Origin: Actinomycetes bacterium
Lineage (GTDB): Bacteria > Actinomycetota > Acidimicrobiia > IMCC26256 > Chersky-534
Assembly: GCA_025463865.1 (NCBI GenBank)
Contig: JAODBH010000147.1
Location: forward strand, 1-37,749
DNA: 37,749 bases
Direction: 5' to 3'
The position numbers and the translations under genes are program-made. Under the pieces are notes generated by a model, which saw only the letters and a program-made list of their open reading frames with translations, had not been told where the DNA came from and searched no databases. Shown here piece by piece: positions 15,177 through 23,145 of the stretch (position 1 is the stretch's first letter; every line of letters starts with the position of its first letter).

Positions 15177-17462
15177 CTACTCCCGGTGGAGGGCGGCGCG
15201 GAGGGTGGTCTCGGGGTCGGGGCGGGGGGCGAACACGCTCTCGAGGATCACGCGGTCGATCCGGCCGGTGAAGGCGAACGGCGGCCGGTAGTCGTCGGTC
15301 ACCGGGAGCCCTCGGTCGCGGCCGATCATCAGGCCCGCGCTCCCGATCTGCCAGCGGAACGGGAGGTCGTGCGCGAGGTGGCCCTCGGCCGTGACGGCTC
15401 CGTCGATGCTCAAGCGCACCAGCCCACCGCCGGCGGGGTCGCGCGTGTAGTTCACGCCGACCCGGTGTGCGCCCGGTCCGACCTGGTCGACGCCGCGCAC
15501 GATGACCGGTGTGCTCAGGATCGAGAATGCTACGACCGGCCGCCCGTCGAGCAGGTAGGTGGCCCAACCGTTGTTGCGGTCGCCGAGCGAGGTGAGGATC
15601 CCGGAGGTCCCGACGGCATCGGCGTCGAGCTCGAGGTCGACGAACAGATCGAAGCCGGCGCCGAGCGGGGGCAGCGACTCCTCCGCGACCGGTCCGCCGC
15701 CGGGGCGGTACTCGGCCCGCAGCACCGGCCCCCATGGGTTCATGATCAGCGCGCTGAACCGGCCGAGCAGCTCGTCCTCGAGCGGCAGGACCTGGTTGCG
15801 CCCGGCCTCGGCCCACCACAGGCCTTCGAGCTTGCGGACGAGCTCCGGATGTTGCGCGGAGACGTCCTCCGACTCGCTGAAGTCGTGCTCCAGGTCGAAG
15901 AGCGCCCAGTGGTCGTCGTCGAAGGAGTGGCTCCCCGGCAGGGCCTCCCACTCGACCGTGAGCTGGCGGCCGACGTGATCGGTCGTGGCCTTCCAGCCGT
16001 CGTGGAAGATCGCGCGGGAGCCGAGCATCTCGAAGTATTGGGTGATGCGGCTCGGCGCGACGGGATCGGCGAACGACGGCACGAGACTCTCGCCCGCGAC
16101 CGGCTGCTGGGTCACACCGTCGACGACCGCGGGGAGCGGGAGCCCGATCGCGTCGAGCACGGTGGGCATGAGGTCGACGACGTGCGCGAACTGGCTGCGC
16201 ACCTCACCGCCGCCTTCGATGCCGCTCGGCCAGTGGACGATCAGGGGAGTACGCACACCCCCGAGCCACGTGAAGCGCTTCCAGAGTCGCAGCGGGGTGT
16301 TGCCCGCCCACGCCCAGCCCCACGGGTAGTGGTTGTAGCTGCGCTCGGTGCCGATGTCGTCGATGTGGGTGATGGTGTCGGCGACGACGTCGACCTCGTC
16401 GTGCACGAAGCGGTGCTCGTTGAGCGACCCGGTAGGGCCGCCCTCGGCGCTCGCGCCGTTGTCGGAGATCAGTAGGACGATCGTGTCGTCGAGCTGGCCG
16501 GTGGCCTCGAGGTGTTCGACGACCCGCCCGATCTGCGCGTCGGTATGGGTCAGGAACCCGGCGTAGACCTCCATCATGCGGGCGTAGAGGCGACGCTCGT
16601 CGGCCGGGAGCGTCTCCCAGTCGGGGACCCACGGCGGCCGGGGCGGCAGGACGGTGCCCTCGGGCACGACGCCCGCCTCGAGCTGCCGGGCGAAGGTCTC
16701 CTCGCGCCACTTCTCCCAACCCTGGTCGAATCGGCCGCGGTAGGGCTCGCTCCACTCCGGCGCGACGTGGTGCGGCGCGTGCATCGCGCCGGTCGCGAAG
16801 TAGAGGAAGAAGGGCTTGCCCGGCGTGGACTGCTGCTGGTCCTGCACGAAGCGGATGGCCCGGTCGGCCAGGTCCTCGGTCAGGTGGTAGCCCTCCTCGG
16901 GAGGCTTGGGCTGGTCGACGAAGCCGTTGTCGCTCACCAGCTCGGGCGCGTACTGGTTCGTGTCGCCGCCGAGGAACCCGTAGTAGCGCTCGAAGCCGAG
17001 GCCGAGCGGCCAGTGGTCGAACGGGCCCGAAGCGCTGAACTCCCAACGCGGGGTGAGGTGCCACTTGCCGACGGCGAAGGTGCTGTAGCCGGCGTCGCGC
17101 AACACCCGTGGGAGCGTGGCCGCGCTGCGGGGAATGCGGCCGTCGTAGCCGGGGAACCCGATCGGGACGTCGGAGAGGAAGCCCATACCGACCGCGTGGT
17201 GGTTGCGCCCCGTCAGGAGGGCGGCCCGGGTCGGAGAGCACAGCGAGGTGACGTGGAAGCGGTTGTAGCGGAGGCCGCCGGCCGCCAGCCGGTCGATCGT
17301 CGGCGTGTCGATGTCGGAGCCGAACGCACCGAGCTGGCCGAATCCGAGGTCGTCGAGGACGATGACGACGACATTGGGAGCGCCCTCCGGTGGCTTCCGC
17401 GGCTCCGGACGAACGGGCACCGACTCGCCGATCGTCAACCCGATGCGCGCCGCGTCCGCCAT
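15177..17462 (-). CDS. Arylsulfatase with C-terminal lectin-like domain
   Basis: A 761-residue type I sulfatase that hydrolyses sulfate esters. C75 in the CSPTR motif (LCSPTRAALLTGRN) is the cysteine converted to formylglycine. Metal-binding DD lies in VIVLDDLGFGQLGAFG (residues 33-48) and the DNGA metal/substrate motif in LLISDNGASAEGG. After the roughly 560-residue catalytic part, the last 200 residues (from GRFSALIMNPWGPVLRAEY) look like a concanavalin/LamG-type beta-sandwich. No signal peptide is visible, so it may be cytoplasmic, and no formylglycine-generating enzyme is nearby. The ATG at 17462 follows TAGGAGGAG. Transcribed alone, ending at a long hairpin. Confidence 0.94.
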   Translation of the reverse strand: MADAARIGLTIGESVPVRPEPRKPPEGAPNVVVIVLDDLGFGQLGAFGSDIDTPTIDRLAAGGLRYNRFHVTSLCSPTRAALLTGRNHHAVGMGFLSDVPIGFPGYDGRIPRSAATLPRVLRDAGYSTFAVGKWHLTPRWEFSASGPFDHWPLGLGFERYYGFLGGDTNQYAPELVSDNGFVDQPKPPEEGYHLTEDLADRAIRFVQDQQQSTPGKPFFLYFATGAMHAPHHVAPEWSEPYRGRFDQGWEKWREETFARQLEAGVVPEGTVLPPRPPWVPDWETLPADERRLYARMMEVYAGFLTHTDAQIGRVVEHLEATGQLDDTIVLLISDNGASAEGGPTGSLNEHRFVHDEVDVVADTITHIDDIGTERSYNHYPWGWAWAGNTPLRLWKRFTWLGGVRTPLIVHWPSGIEGGGEVRSQFAHVVDLMPTVLDAIGLPLPAVVDGVTQQPVAGESLVPSFADPVAPSRITQYFEMLGSRAIFHDGWKATTDHVGRQLTVEWEALPGSHSFDDDHWALFDLEHDFSESEDVSAQHPELVRKLEGLWWAEAGRNQVLPLEDELLGRFSALIMNPWGPVLRAEYRPGGGPVAEESLPPLGAGFDLFVDLELDADAVGTSGILTSLGDRNNGWATYLLDGRPVVAFSILSTPVIVRGVDQVGPGAHRVGVNYTRDPAGGGLVRLSIDGAVTAEGHLAHDLPFRWQIGSAGLMIGRDRGLPVTDDYRPPFAFTGRIDRVILESVFAPRPDPETTLRAALHRE

Positions 17463-17524
17463 CTACCTGCTCCTCCTACCACCACCGAGCCGTAACCCGA
17501 GAAACCCGATCGTAGAAGTCGGGA

Positions 17525-18562
17525 TTAGGGCGTGACGTTAGCCAGGTCGCGGGCGAGCGTGCCGAACTGGCGGAACCGCGCGCCGCGGGCGCCCCCCGCG
17601 AGGTACAGGACGACGCGTACGTCGTAGCCCGCAAGCGGCGCGACGCGGGTCTTGACCTTGCCCGGCAACTCGGCCCACGTGCCCTCGATGATGAAGTGCT
17701 CGAGGAGGTCGTCGTCGATGATCGCGGCCATGCCGGCGAGATCGCCCGACTTCTGTGCCGCGCGGAGCGCCTCGGTGGTGCCGGGCCGGCCGAGCTGCTC
17801 GAAGATGAACGCGTAGTTCGGGGTCGACCCGTAGAACGCGACCATTCCGCGGGTGCTCTCGCGCATCGCGGCCCGATCCTCGGGCGTGTCGCCGCCGACC
17901 GTGAACAGGGGAACGAAGAGCGTGAAGTCCTCGGCCGCGCGGCCGGCGCGTTCGCGACCGACGGCGAGGTTCGGCAGGAGGGTCTCCTCCAGATACGTGA
18001 TCGAGTTCATCGGGTGCACGTGCACGCCGTCGGCGACCTCACCCGCGGTGCGGAGCATCCAGGGGTTGACCGCGGCGAGGTCGAGCGGGGGATCGGGCAC
18101 GCTCAACGGCCCCGGGTTCCACATCGCGGGGAGCAAGGAAAGGTTGTAGTACTTGCCTTCGAAGTTCAGGGGCGCGTCGCCGCGGAACGCCGCGAAGCAC
18201 GCCCGCACCGCGAGCACGTACTCCTTCATCCTCGGTCCGGGCGGGTCGAACTCGACGCCGTACCGACGCACGACGTGGGCGCGTACCTGCGGGCCGAGAC
18301 CGAGCCGGAAGCGGCCACCCGTTGCGTCGGCGAGCTCCCAGGCGGTGACCGCGTGGACCATCGGGCTCCGGGCGAACGCGACCGACACACCCGTCGCGAG
18401 GTCGATGTCGACGCCGGTGAGGGCCGCCGCCGCGCACTGCAGGAACGGCGTGCGGCCCGACTCGGTGACCACGAGGCCCGAGAAGCCGACCTCGGCGCAG
18501 AGCTCGGTGAACTGCTGGAACTGCCGGAGCCCCTGGCCGCCGGTCATCACATCGACCTTCAC
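17525..18562 (-). CDS. F420-dependent LLM-class oxidoreductase (TIGR03617-like)
   Basis: A 345-residue luciferase-like TIM-barrel protein. The N-terminal VDVMTGGQGLRQF, GFSGLVVTESGRTPFLQ and GRFRLGLGPQVRAHVVRRYG blocks match actinobacterial F420-dependent oxidoreductases, which transfer hydride between F420 and unknown, often lipid or xenobiotic, substrates. The start is GTG 18562, overlapping the TGA of the phosphotransferase gene (GTGA); the upstream open frame inside that gene is a shadow. Coupled translation with the phosphotransferase suggests a shared pathway. Confidence 0.9.
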   Translation of the reverse strand: MKVDVMTGGQGLRQFQQFTELCAEVGFSGLVVTESGRTPFLQCAAAALTGVDIDLATGVSVAFARSPMVHAVTAWELADATGGRFRLGLGPQVRAHVVRRYGVEFDPPGPRMKEYVLAVRACFAAFRGDAPLNFEGKYYNLSLLPAMWNPGPLSVPDPPLDLAAVNPWMLRTAGEVADGVHVHPMNSITYLEETLLPNLAVGRERAGRAAEDFTLFVPLFTVGGDTPEDRAAMRESTRGMVAFYGSTPNYAFIFEQLGRPGTTEALRAAQKSGDLAGMAAIIDDDLLEHFIIEGTWAELPGKVKTRVAPLAGYDVRVVLYLAGGARGARFRQFGTLARDLANVTP

Positions 18563-19668
18563 GCCAGCAGCTCCCGCAGGATCCCCGCTGAGTCGAGGTC
18601 TTCCAGCGTCTGGGTCGAACGGGCCATGCCGCCGCGCCCGACGGCCGCGGTTTGCCACCGGTCACCCACCGCCGCGGTCGAGGTGGCCGAGACCCATGAG
18701 TACACCGCGAACAACCGGTACTGCGCTTCGATCGTCGCGGCGTCGATCTCGACGCCGTTCTCCGAGAGCAGCTCGCGGTACCGCACGAGCAGGTCGTCCT
18801 GCAGCGCGCGCCGCACGTCGGTGGGCACCGAGTTGCCGAGGAAGTAGGCGACGTCGCGCATGCCCGGAGAGTGGCTCGTCATCGCCCAGTCGAGGAAGCC
18901 GATCGCGGGCCCGTCGGTGAACAGGTTGCCCATGTGCGGGTCACCGTGGATCAGCGTGCGCTCGCCTTCGTCCCACAGGTCGAGCACGTCGGCGGTGCGC
19001 TCGACGTAGATCGTGCCGACGTCCATGAAGGCGGCCGGCATCTCGTCGCCGAAGAGATCGAGCGCCTTGCGGACGAAGCCGCCCGCCGCCCGCGCCATCT
19101 TCTTCGTGCTCTTCGGCTCGATGGGCCCGAAGCCCGCTCGGGTGGGCACCCAGCCGAGGTCGGTGTCGAAGCGCGGGCTCTCCCAGTACTGCGCGTGGAG
19201 CCGGGCGAGCCCCTCCACGACCTGGAGCGTGCGCTCGGCGACGTCGGGATCCTTGGCCGACGGGAACCGGCATCCCGACGGGACGAGGTCCTCGAGGATC
19301 ATCACGTAGCCGGTGCCGTCGTCGTGCGCGAGCCAGATCTCCGGCACCCGCATCGGCAGCTCGGCGCCGACGGTTGCGTAGAGGCGCGCCTCGGCGACGC
19401 CGATGCCGTTCTGCTCGATGAACTTCCGCTGCTCCGGGTTGAACGGCGCAAGCTTGACGAAGAACGACGACGGCACAGGAGACCCGTCGGCGTCGGCGGT
19501 GCCGGCGGTGTCGTCGGCGTACGTCACCGCGATCCGGGCCCGGCCGGTGGTGCCGGAGTGCGCGTCGAGCACGTCGACGGTCGCGACCTCGACGCCGGGG
19601 GCGCGCGCCTGCAATGCCTCGGTCAGCCACGCGGGTGTGAGCTCATCGACCTCGACGGGAATCAGCAC
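18559..19668 (-). CDS. APH-family phosphotransferase
   Basis: A 369-residue kinase-like protein of the aminoglycoside/choline/ecdysteroid kinase superfamily. The Brenner catalytic motif is HGDPHMGN (H241, D243, N248), followed by D260 in GFLDWAM, the metal-binding DFG equivalent; MILEDL lies in the hinge region. Such proteins in actinobacteria often occur with acyl-CoA or steroid degradation genes; the substrate is unknown. The GTG at 19668 is preferred, with AGGA 9 nt upstream; an in-frame ATG at 19698 would add ten residues including a rare TTA leucine codon and has no ribosome site. 187 bp upstream of this start show no gene or clear signal. Confidence 0.87.
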   Translation of the reverse strand: MLIPVEVDELTPAWLTEALQARAPGVEVATVDVLDAHSGTTGRARIAVTYADDTAGTADADGSPVPSSFFVKLAPFNPEQRKFIEQNGIGVAEARLYATVGAELPMRVPEIWLAHDDGTGYVMILEDLVPSGCRFPSAKDPDVAERTLQVVEGLARLHAQYWESPRFDTDLGWVPTRAGFGPIEPKSTKKMARAAGGFVRKALDLFGDEMPAAFMDVGTIYVERTADVLDLWDEGERTLIHGDPHMGNLFTDGPAIGFLDWAMTSHSPGMRDVAYFLGNSVPTDVRRALQDDLLVRYRELLSENGVEIDAATIEAQYRLFAVYSWVSATSTAAVGDRWQTAAVGRGGMARSTQTLEDLDSAGILRELLA

Positions 19669-19855
19669 GGCCCGGGATCCTAAGGGACAGAAGTCCATGC
19701 GAGCGCATACGATTGCGCGGCCGGGATCGGGGCTTGCGATGCGACGGGCGGGCGGTTCTGGCGACCGACCCGAGGGCGGGCGGCCGTCCCCGGGTGCGCG
19801 TCAGCCACTGCGACGAGCCCTCCGTCAGGCCTCTACGCAAACCTCGTCGGCGCGG

Positions 19856-20623
19856 CTACTTCGCTGGGAAACGGTTGCCGCCGTCGAGGCGGATGGTCTC
19901 GCCGTTGAGGTAGTCGTTCTCGATGATGTGCTGTGCGAGGGCGGCGAACTCCTCCGGCTCACCCATGCGCTTCGGCGAGGCGACGCTCGACACGAGGTGG
20001 TCCTGCATGGCCTGCGGCGTGAGGGCCATGACCGGGGTGAACATCGTGCCGGGGGCGATGGTGCACGTGCGCACGCCGACGGCGGCGAGGTCGCGGGCGG
20101 CGATGATCGTCATGCCCGCGATGCCGGCCTTCGACGCGCCGTAGGCGATCTGGCCGATCTGGCCCTCGAACGCGGCGATCGACGCGGTGTTGACGATCGC
20201 GCCGCGCAGACCGGAGTCGTTGGGCTCGTTGCGACTCATCGTGGCCGCGGCCAGCCGTAGGACGTTGAACGTGCCGACCAGGTTGAGCTCGATCACCCGA
20301 CGGAAGTCCTCGAGCGGGTGCGGCGTGCCGTCGCGCCCCAGCGTGCGGGCCGCGATCCCTGCGCCCGCGCAGTGGACGACGCCGACGAGCTGCCCGAGTC
20401 CCTCAGCGGCACCGAGCGCGGCGAGCACGTCGTCCTCGGAGCGCACGTCGGTCTTCACGAACCGGACCCGGTCACCCAGCTCGTCGGTGATCGCGGTGGC
20501 GCGCTCCTCGTTCAGGTCGCACAGGACGACCCGGGCGCCGACCTGCACGAGCCGACGCAGGCTCGCCTCGCCGAGCCCCGATGCGGCTCCGGTGACCAGG
20601 GCGACGTTGCCTTCGAGCTCCAC
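19856..20623 (-). CDS. SDR oxidoreductase, HSD10-like 3-hydroxyacyl-CoA dehydrogenase type
   Basis: A 255-residue short-chain dehydrogenase: TGAASGLGEA cofactor motif (residues 11-20), catalytic S148, Y161 and K165 (YGASK), and an aspartate after beta-2 (LCDLN) that favours NAD(H). Closest recognisable type is the HSD17B10-like 3-hydroxyacyl-CoA dehydrogenase, which acts in fatty-acid or steroid side-chain oxidation; that assignment is by resemblance. The start is GTG at 20623, behind GAGGAGGAG. It is separated from the ABC permease upstream by 118 bp containing a 17-bp tandem repeat. Confidence 0.9.
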   Translation of the reverse strand: MELEGNVALVTGAASGLGEASLRRLVQVGARVVLCDLNEERATAITDELGDRVRFVKTDVRSEDDVLAALGAAEGLGQLVGVVHCAGAGIAARTLGRDGTPHPLEDFRRVIELNLVGTFNVLRLAAATMSRNEPNDSGLRGAIVNTASIAAFEGQIGQIAYGASKAGIAGMTIIAARDLAAVGVRTCTIAPGTMFTPVMALTPQAMQDHLVSSVASPKRMGEPEEFAALAQHIIENDYLNGETIRLDGGNRFPAK

Positions 20624-20701
20624 GGGTGGCTCCTCCTCACGACGGGTATTGGCCGCCGCACGTTAGGGGAGCCGGCCGGCCCGTCGCATCCCGATGCTGT
20701 G

Positions 20702-20747
20702 GCCGCCTCAGGTGCTGTGCCGCCTCAGGTGCTGTGCCGCCTCAGGT
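20702..20747. repeat. 17-bp tandem repeat, about 2.7 copies
   Basis: Unit GCCGCCTCAGGTGCTGT at 20702-20718 and 20719-20735, then 12 bp of a third copy at 20736-20747; a GCTGT fragment at 20696-20700 may be the remains of another. The third copy includes the stop codon (20742-20744) of the permease gene. Confidence 0.85.
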
Positions 20748-21569
20748 CACGCGGCGGTACATCCGCACCGCGAGCGGAGCGCACACGATGACGATGCCGA
20801 ACGACCAGGCCAGCGAGGCGAGGACGTGGTGCAAGGTGGGGCCGCCGAGCACGAGCGCGCGGACCGCGCTGATCGTGACCGAGACGGGCTGGTTCCGGGC
20901 GAAGGGCTGCAGCCATGACGGCATGCTGGCCACGGGTACGAAGGCTGCCGACGCAAAGGTGAAGATCGCGAGCGGTGGGAACGAGGCGGCCTGCGCGGCC
21001 TCCGCGTTGCGGGACTTGAGGCCGATCATGGCGAAGATCCACGTGAGCGACCAGCCGAAGAGCAACATGACGCCGATGGCGGCGACGAAGGCCAGAGCGT
21101 TGGTGTGGACGCGGAACCCGACCGCGAAGCCGACGGCCGACATGAGCAGGATCACGAAGAAGTCGCGGACCAGGTCGGCGGTGGTGCGGCCGACCAAGAC
21201 CGCCGAGCGGGCCATCGGCAACGACCGGAAGCGCTCGATCAGGCCTTTGTGCAGGTCCTCCGACAAGCCGACGGCCGTGCTCACCGCACCGAAGACCACC
21301 GTCTGGGCGAAGATCCCCGGCATCAGGTAGTCGACGTAGGGGACGCCCGGGATCTTGATCGCCCCGCCGAAGACGTAGCGGAACATCAGGACGAAGACCA
21401 CCGGCTGGATCGTTGCGAACACCAGCAGCTGCGGGAGCCGCATGAGGGTGATCAGGTTGCGTTGGGTGATCGCGAGCGCGTCGCGGACCGTCCAGGTGAG
21501 ATTGACGTGGCGTGCCCGGTGGACGGCCGCGGTCGCCGGAGCGGGGATGGGACTCGTGGTCGCGGTCAT
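20742..21569 (-). CDS. ABC-2 permease, DrrB-like
   Basis: A 275-residue permease with six hydrophobic helices. The MPGIFAQTVVFGAVSTAVGLSED segment and the GLIERFRSLPMARSAVLVGR loop are the conserved features of the DrrB/daunorubicin-type exporter permeases. Its ATG overlaps the stop of the ATPase gene (ATGA, 21566-21569). Together they should form an efflux pump for a hydrophobic compound, under control of the divergent MarR regulator. The 3' end lies in a 17-bp tandem repeat. Confidence 0.92.
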   Translation of the reverse strand: MTATTSPIPAPATAAVHRARHVNLTWTVRDALAITQRNLITLMRLPQLLVFATIQPVVFVLMFRYVFGGAIKIPGVPYVDYLMPGIFAQTVVFGAVSTAVGLSEDLHKGLIERFRSLPMARSAVLVGRTTADLVRDFFVILLMSAVGFAVGFRVHTNALAFVAAIGVMLLFGWSLTWIFAMIGLKSRNAEAAQAASFPPLAIFTFASAAFVPVASMPSWLQPFARNQPVSVTISAVRALVLGGPTLHHVLASLAWSFGIVIVCAPLAVRMYRRVT

Positions 21570-22546
21570 CGGTCGTCTCCTGAGCTCTCGCGCGCTTCGG
21601 GCGTCGCCGGTTGCCCGGTGAGCGCGAGGAACACGTCGTCGAGGGTGGGCTCCCGGATCTCGAGGCCCGCCGGTTCGATCCCGCCGGCGTCGAGCGCGCG
21701 CACGACCGCGATCATCGCCTTCGGGCCGTTGTCGACCTGAAGCGCGACCCGCTCTCCGTTGTCGTGGATCGTGGCGGTCCCGAGCGGGCTGAGCGCGGCC
21801 TGCACCCGTTCGGCCAGGGCCGGGTCATTGGCGTCCACCTCGATGATGGTCTGCCCGAGCCGGGCCTTCAGCTCCGCCGCGGTGCCTTCCTCGACAACCT
21901 TGCCGCCGTTGATGACCACGATCTGATCGGCCAGACGGTCGGCCTCCTCGAGGTACTGCGTGGTGAGCAGGACCGTGGTGCCGTCGTTCACCAGCTCGCC
22001 GATGACGTTCCAGAGCTCGATGCGGCTGCGCGGATCGAGGCCGGTGGTGGGCTCGTCGAGGAACAGCACCGGCGGGTGGTTCACGAGGGAGCCGGCGAGG
22101 TCGAGTCGACGGCGCATGCCACCGGAGTACGTGCGCACCGGTCGGTTCTGCGCGTGCACGAGGTCGAAGCGCTCGAGCAGCTCGTCGGAGCGCTGGTCGA
22201 TCAGCTTGTTCTTGAGGTGGGTGAGCCGGCCGATGAGCTTCAGGTTCTCGCGGCCGGTCAGGTTCTCGTCGACCGCTGCGTACTGGCCCGCGAGGCCGAT
22301 GACCGTGCGCACCGCCTGCGGGTCGCGGGCGACGTCGATGCCGAGCACGGTGGCGCGGCCCGCGTCGGGCCGGATGATCGTGGTGAGCACGCGCACGATG
22401 GTGGTCTTTCCCGCACCGTTCGGGCCGAGGAGCCCGAGCACCGTGCCGGACTCGACGTCGAAGCTCACGCCGTCGACGGCAGGGACGTCGCCGAAGTGCT
22501 TGACGAGGTCGGTGACGACGATCGCAGGGTCGGCCATGCGCGCCAC
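21566..22546 (-). CDS. ABC transporter ATPase, DrrA-like
   Basis: A 326-residue ATPase: Walker A GPNGAGKTT, signature YSGGMRRRLDLAGSL, Walker B VLFLDEPTTGLDPRSR, H-loop LLTTQYLEEADRLAD, and the C-terminal DrrA domain ending in LEIREPTLDDVFLALTG. Two starts are possible: GTG at 22546, with AAGGA 11 nt upstream, or ATG at 22537. Only 66 bp separate it from the MarR gene, and that space carries two TTGA-N6-TCAA sites. Family members export anthracycline-like drugs or lipids; the real cargo is unknown. Confidence 0.93.
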   Translation of the reverse strand: MARMADPAIVVTDLVKHFGDVPAVDGVSFDVESGTVLGLLGPNGAGKTTIVRVLTTIIRPDAGRATVLGIDVARDPQAVRTVIGLAGQYAAVDENLTGRENLKLIGRLTHLKNKLIDQRSDELLERFDLVHAQNRPVRTYSGGMRRRLDLAGSLVNHPPVLFLDEPTTGLDPRSRIELWNVIGELVNDGTTVLLTTQYLEEADRLADQIVVINGGKVVEEGTAAELKARLGQTIIEVDANDPALAERVQAALSPLGTATIHDNGERVALQVDNGPKAMIAVVRALDAGGIEPAGLEIREPTLDDVFLALTGQPATPEARESSGDDR

Positions 22547-22560
22547 GCTCGCGCGAATCC

Positions 22561-22574
22561 TTGAAGGACGTCAA
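22561..22574. promoter_or_regulatory. MarR-type operator, site 1 (TTGA-N6-TCAA)
   Basis: Inverted repeat TTGA (22561-22564), AGGACG, TCAA (22571-22574), nearer the drrA-like gene. Its right part read on the minus strand is TTGACG, a possible -35 for the transporter genes. Confidence 0.6.
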
Positions 22575-22577
22575 CCG

Positions 22578-22606
22578 TTTACTTGATGAACTTCAAGGAC
22601 TAGTAT
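22578..22606 (+). promoter_or_regulatory. Leaderless promoter of the MarR gene
   Basis: TTTACT (22578-22583) as -35 (4 of 6 consensus bases), 17 bp, then TAGTAT (22601-22606) as -10, with the GTG start codon 6 nt later at 22613. Operator site 2 lies inside the spacer. Confidence 0.6.
22583..22596. promoter_or_regulatory. MarR-type operator, site 2 (TTGA-N6-TCAA)
   Basis: TTGA (22583-22586), TGAACT, TCAA (22593-22596). It sits between the -35 and -10 of the MarR promoter, exactly 22 bp (two helical turns) from site 1. The outer halves of the two sites also form a perfect 9-bp inverted repeat (22558-22566 with 22591-22599). Confidence 0.65.
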
Positions 22607-22612
22607 GCCGGC

Positions 22613-23062
22613 GTGCCGGCCAAGCGGAAGTCGGAGGTCGCAGCGGAGGTGTGGGCCTGCCTCGAGCAGGTGATCGACGTCTGGCGTGACGACTTCCTTG
22701 CGCTGGGCCGGGACCTCCACCTCACCCCGGGGGAGATGAAGGCGTTGTCGTCGCTCGATCCCGACGTGCAGAAGTCGATGCGCGAGCTCGCGGGGGCCTG
22801 GGTGTGCGACGCGTCCAACGTCACCTGGATCGTCGACCGCCTGGAAGCGCGCGGTCTCGTCGAGCGGCACGTGCTCGCGGCGGACCGCAGGGTGAAGACC
22901 GTGGTCCTCACACCGGAAGGCGACCGAATTCGCATGCTCGTGGTCGACCAGCTGCGCACCCCTCCCGCCGCGCTGCAGCACCTCACGCAACCCGAGCTCG
23001 AAGCGATGCGCGCGCTCGTCCAGCGCGTCGCCGCCGCCTGTCCGGGAGCAGACGTCGCGTGA
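22613..23062 (+). CDS. MarR family transcriptional regulator
   Basis: A 149-residue winged-helix repressor: LTPGEMKALSSL before the HTH, MRELAGAWVCDASNVTWIVDRLEARGLVERH as recognition helix region, and the wing in ADRRVKTVVLTPEGDRIR. It is divergent from the DrrAB-type genes and very probably represses both itself and the pump, being released by a ligand of the pump. The GTG at 22613 lies 6 nt after the -10 hexamer, so the transcript is expected to be leaderless. Next on the same strand is the methyltransferase gene at 23146. Confidence 0.92.
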   Translation: MPAKRKSEVAAEVWACLEQVIDVWRDDFLALGRDLHLTPGEMKALSSLDPDVQKSMRELAGAWVCDASNVTWIVDRLEARGLVERHVLAADRRVKTVVLTPEGDRIRMLVVDQLRTPPAALQHLTQPELEAMRALVQRVAAACPGADVA

Positions 23063-23109
23063 CGACGGCGGCGCGGTCTGATCAGATCTGTCTGTTCGTG
23101 CAACTTCGT

Positions 23110-23130
23110 GTTGGAGTCATGCGACTCAAC
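23110..23130 (+). promoter_or_regulatory. Hairpin upstream of the methyltransferase gene
   Basis: GTTGGAGTC (23110-23118), ATGC loop, GACTCAAC (23123-23130): eight pairs with one bulged G, ending a few nt before the TAGGAGG ribosome site. It could be a terminator for the MarR gene, an operator or a leader hairpin. Confidence 0.35.
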
Positions 23131-23145
23131 GGGTAGGAGGCAATC

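Noticed and set aside
19669-19855. Small genes in the 187-bp gap
   Set aside because: Short frames on both strands give arginine/proline-rich peptides with no ribosome site; they look like random high-G+C frames.
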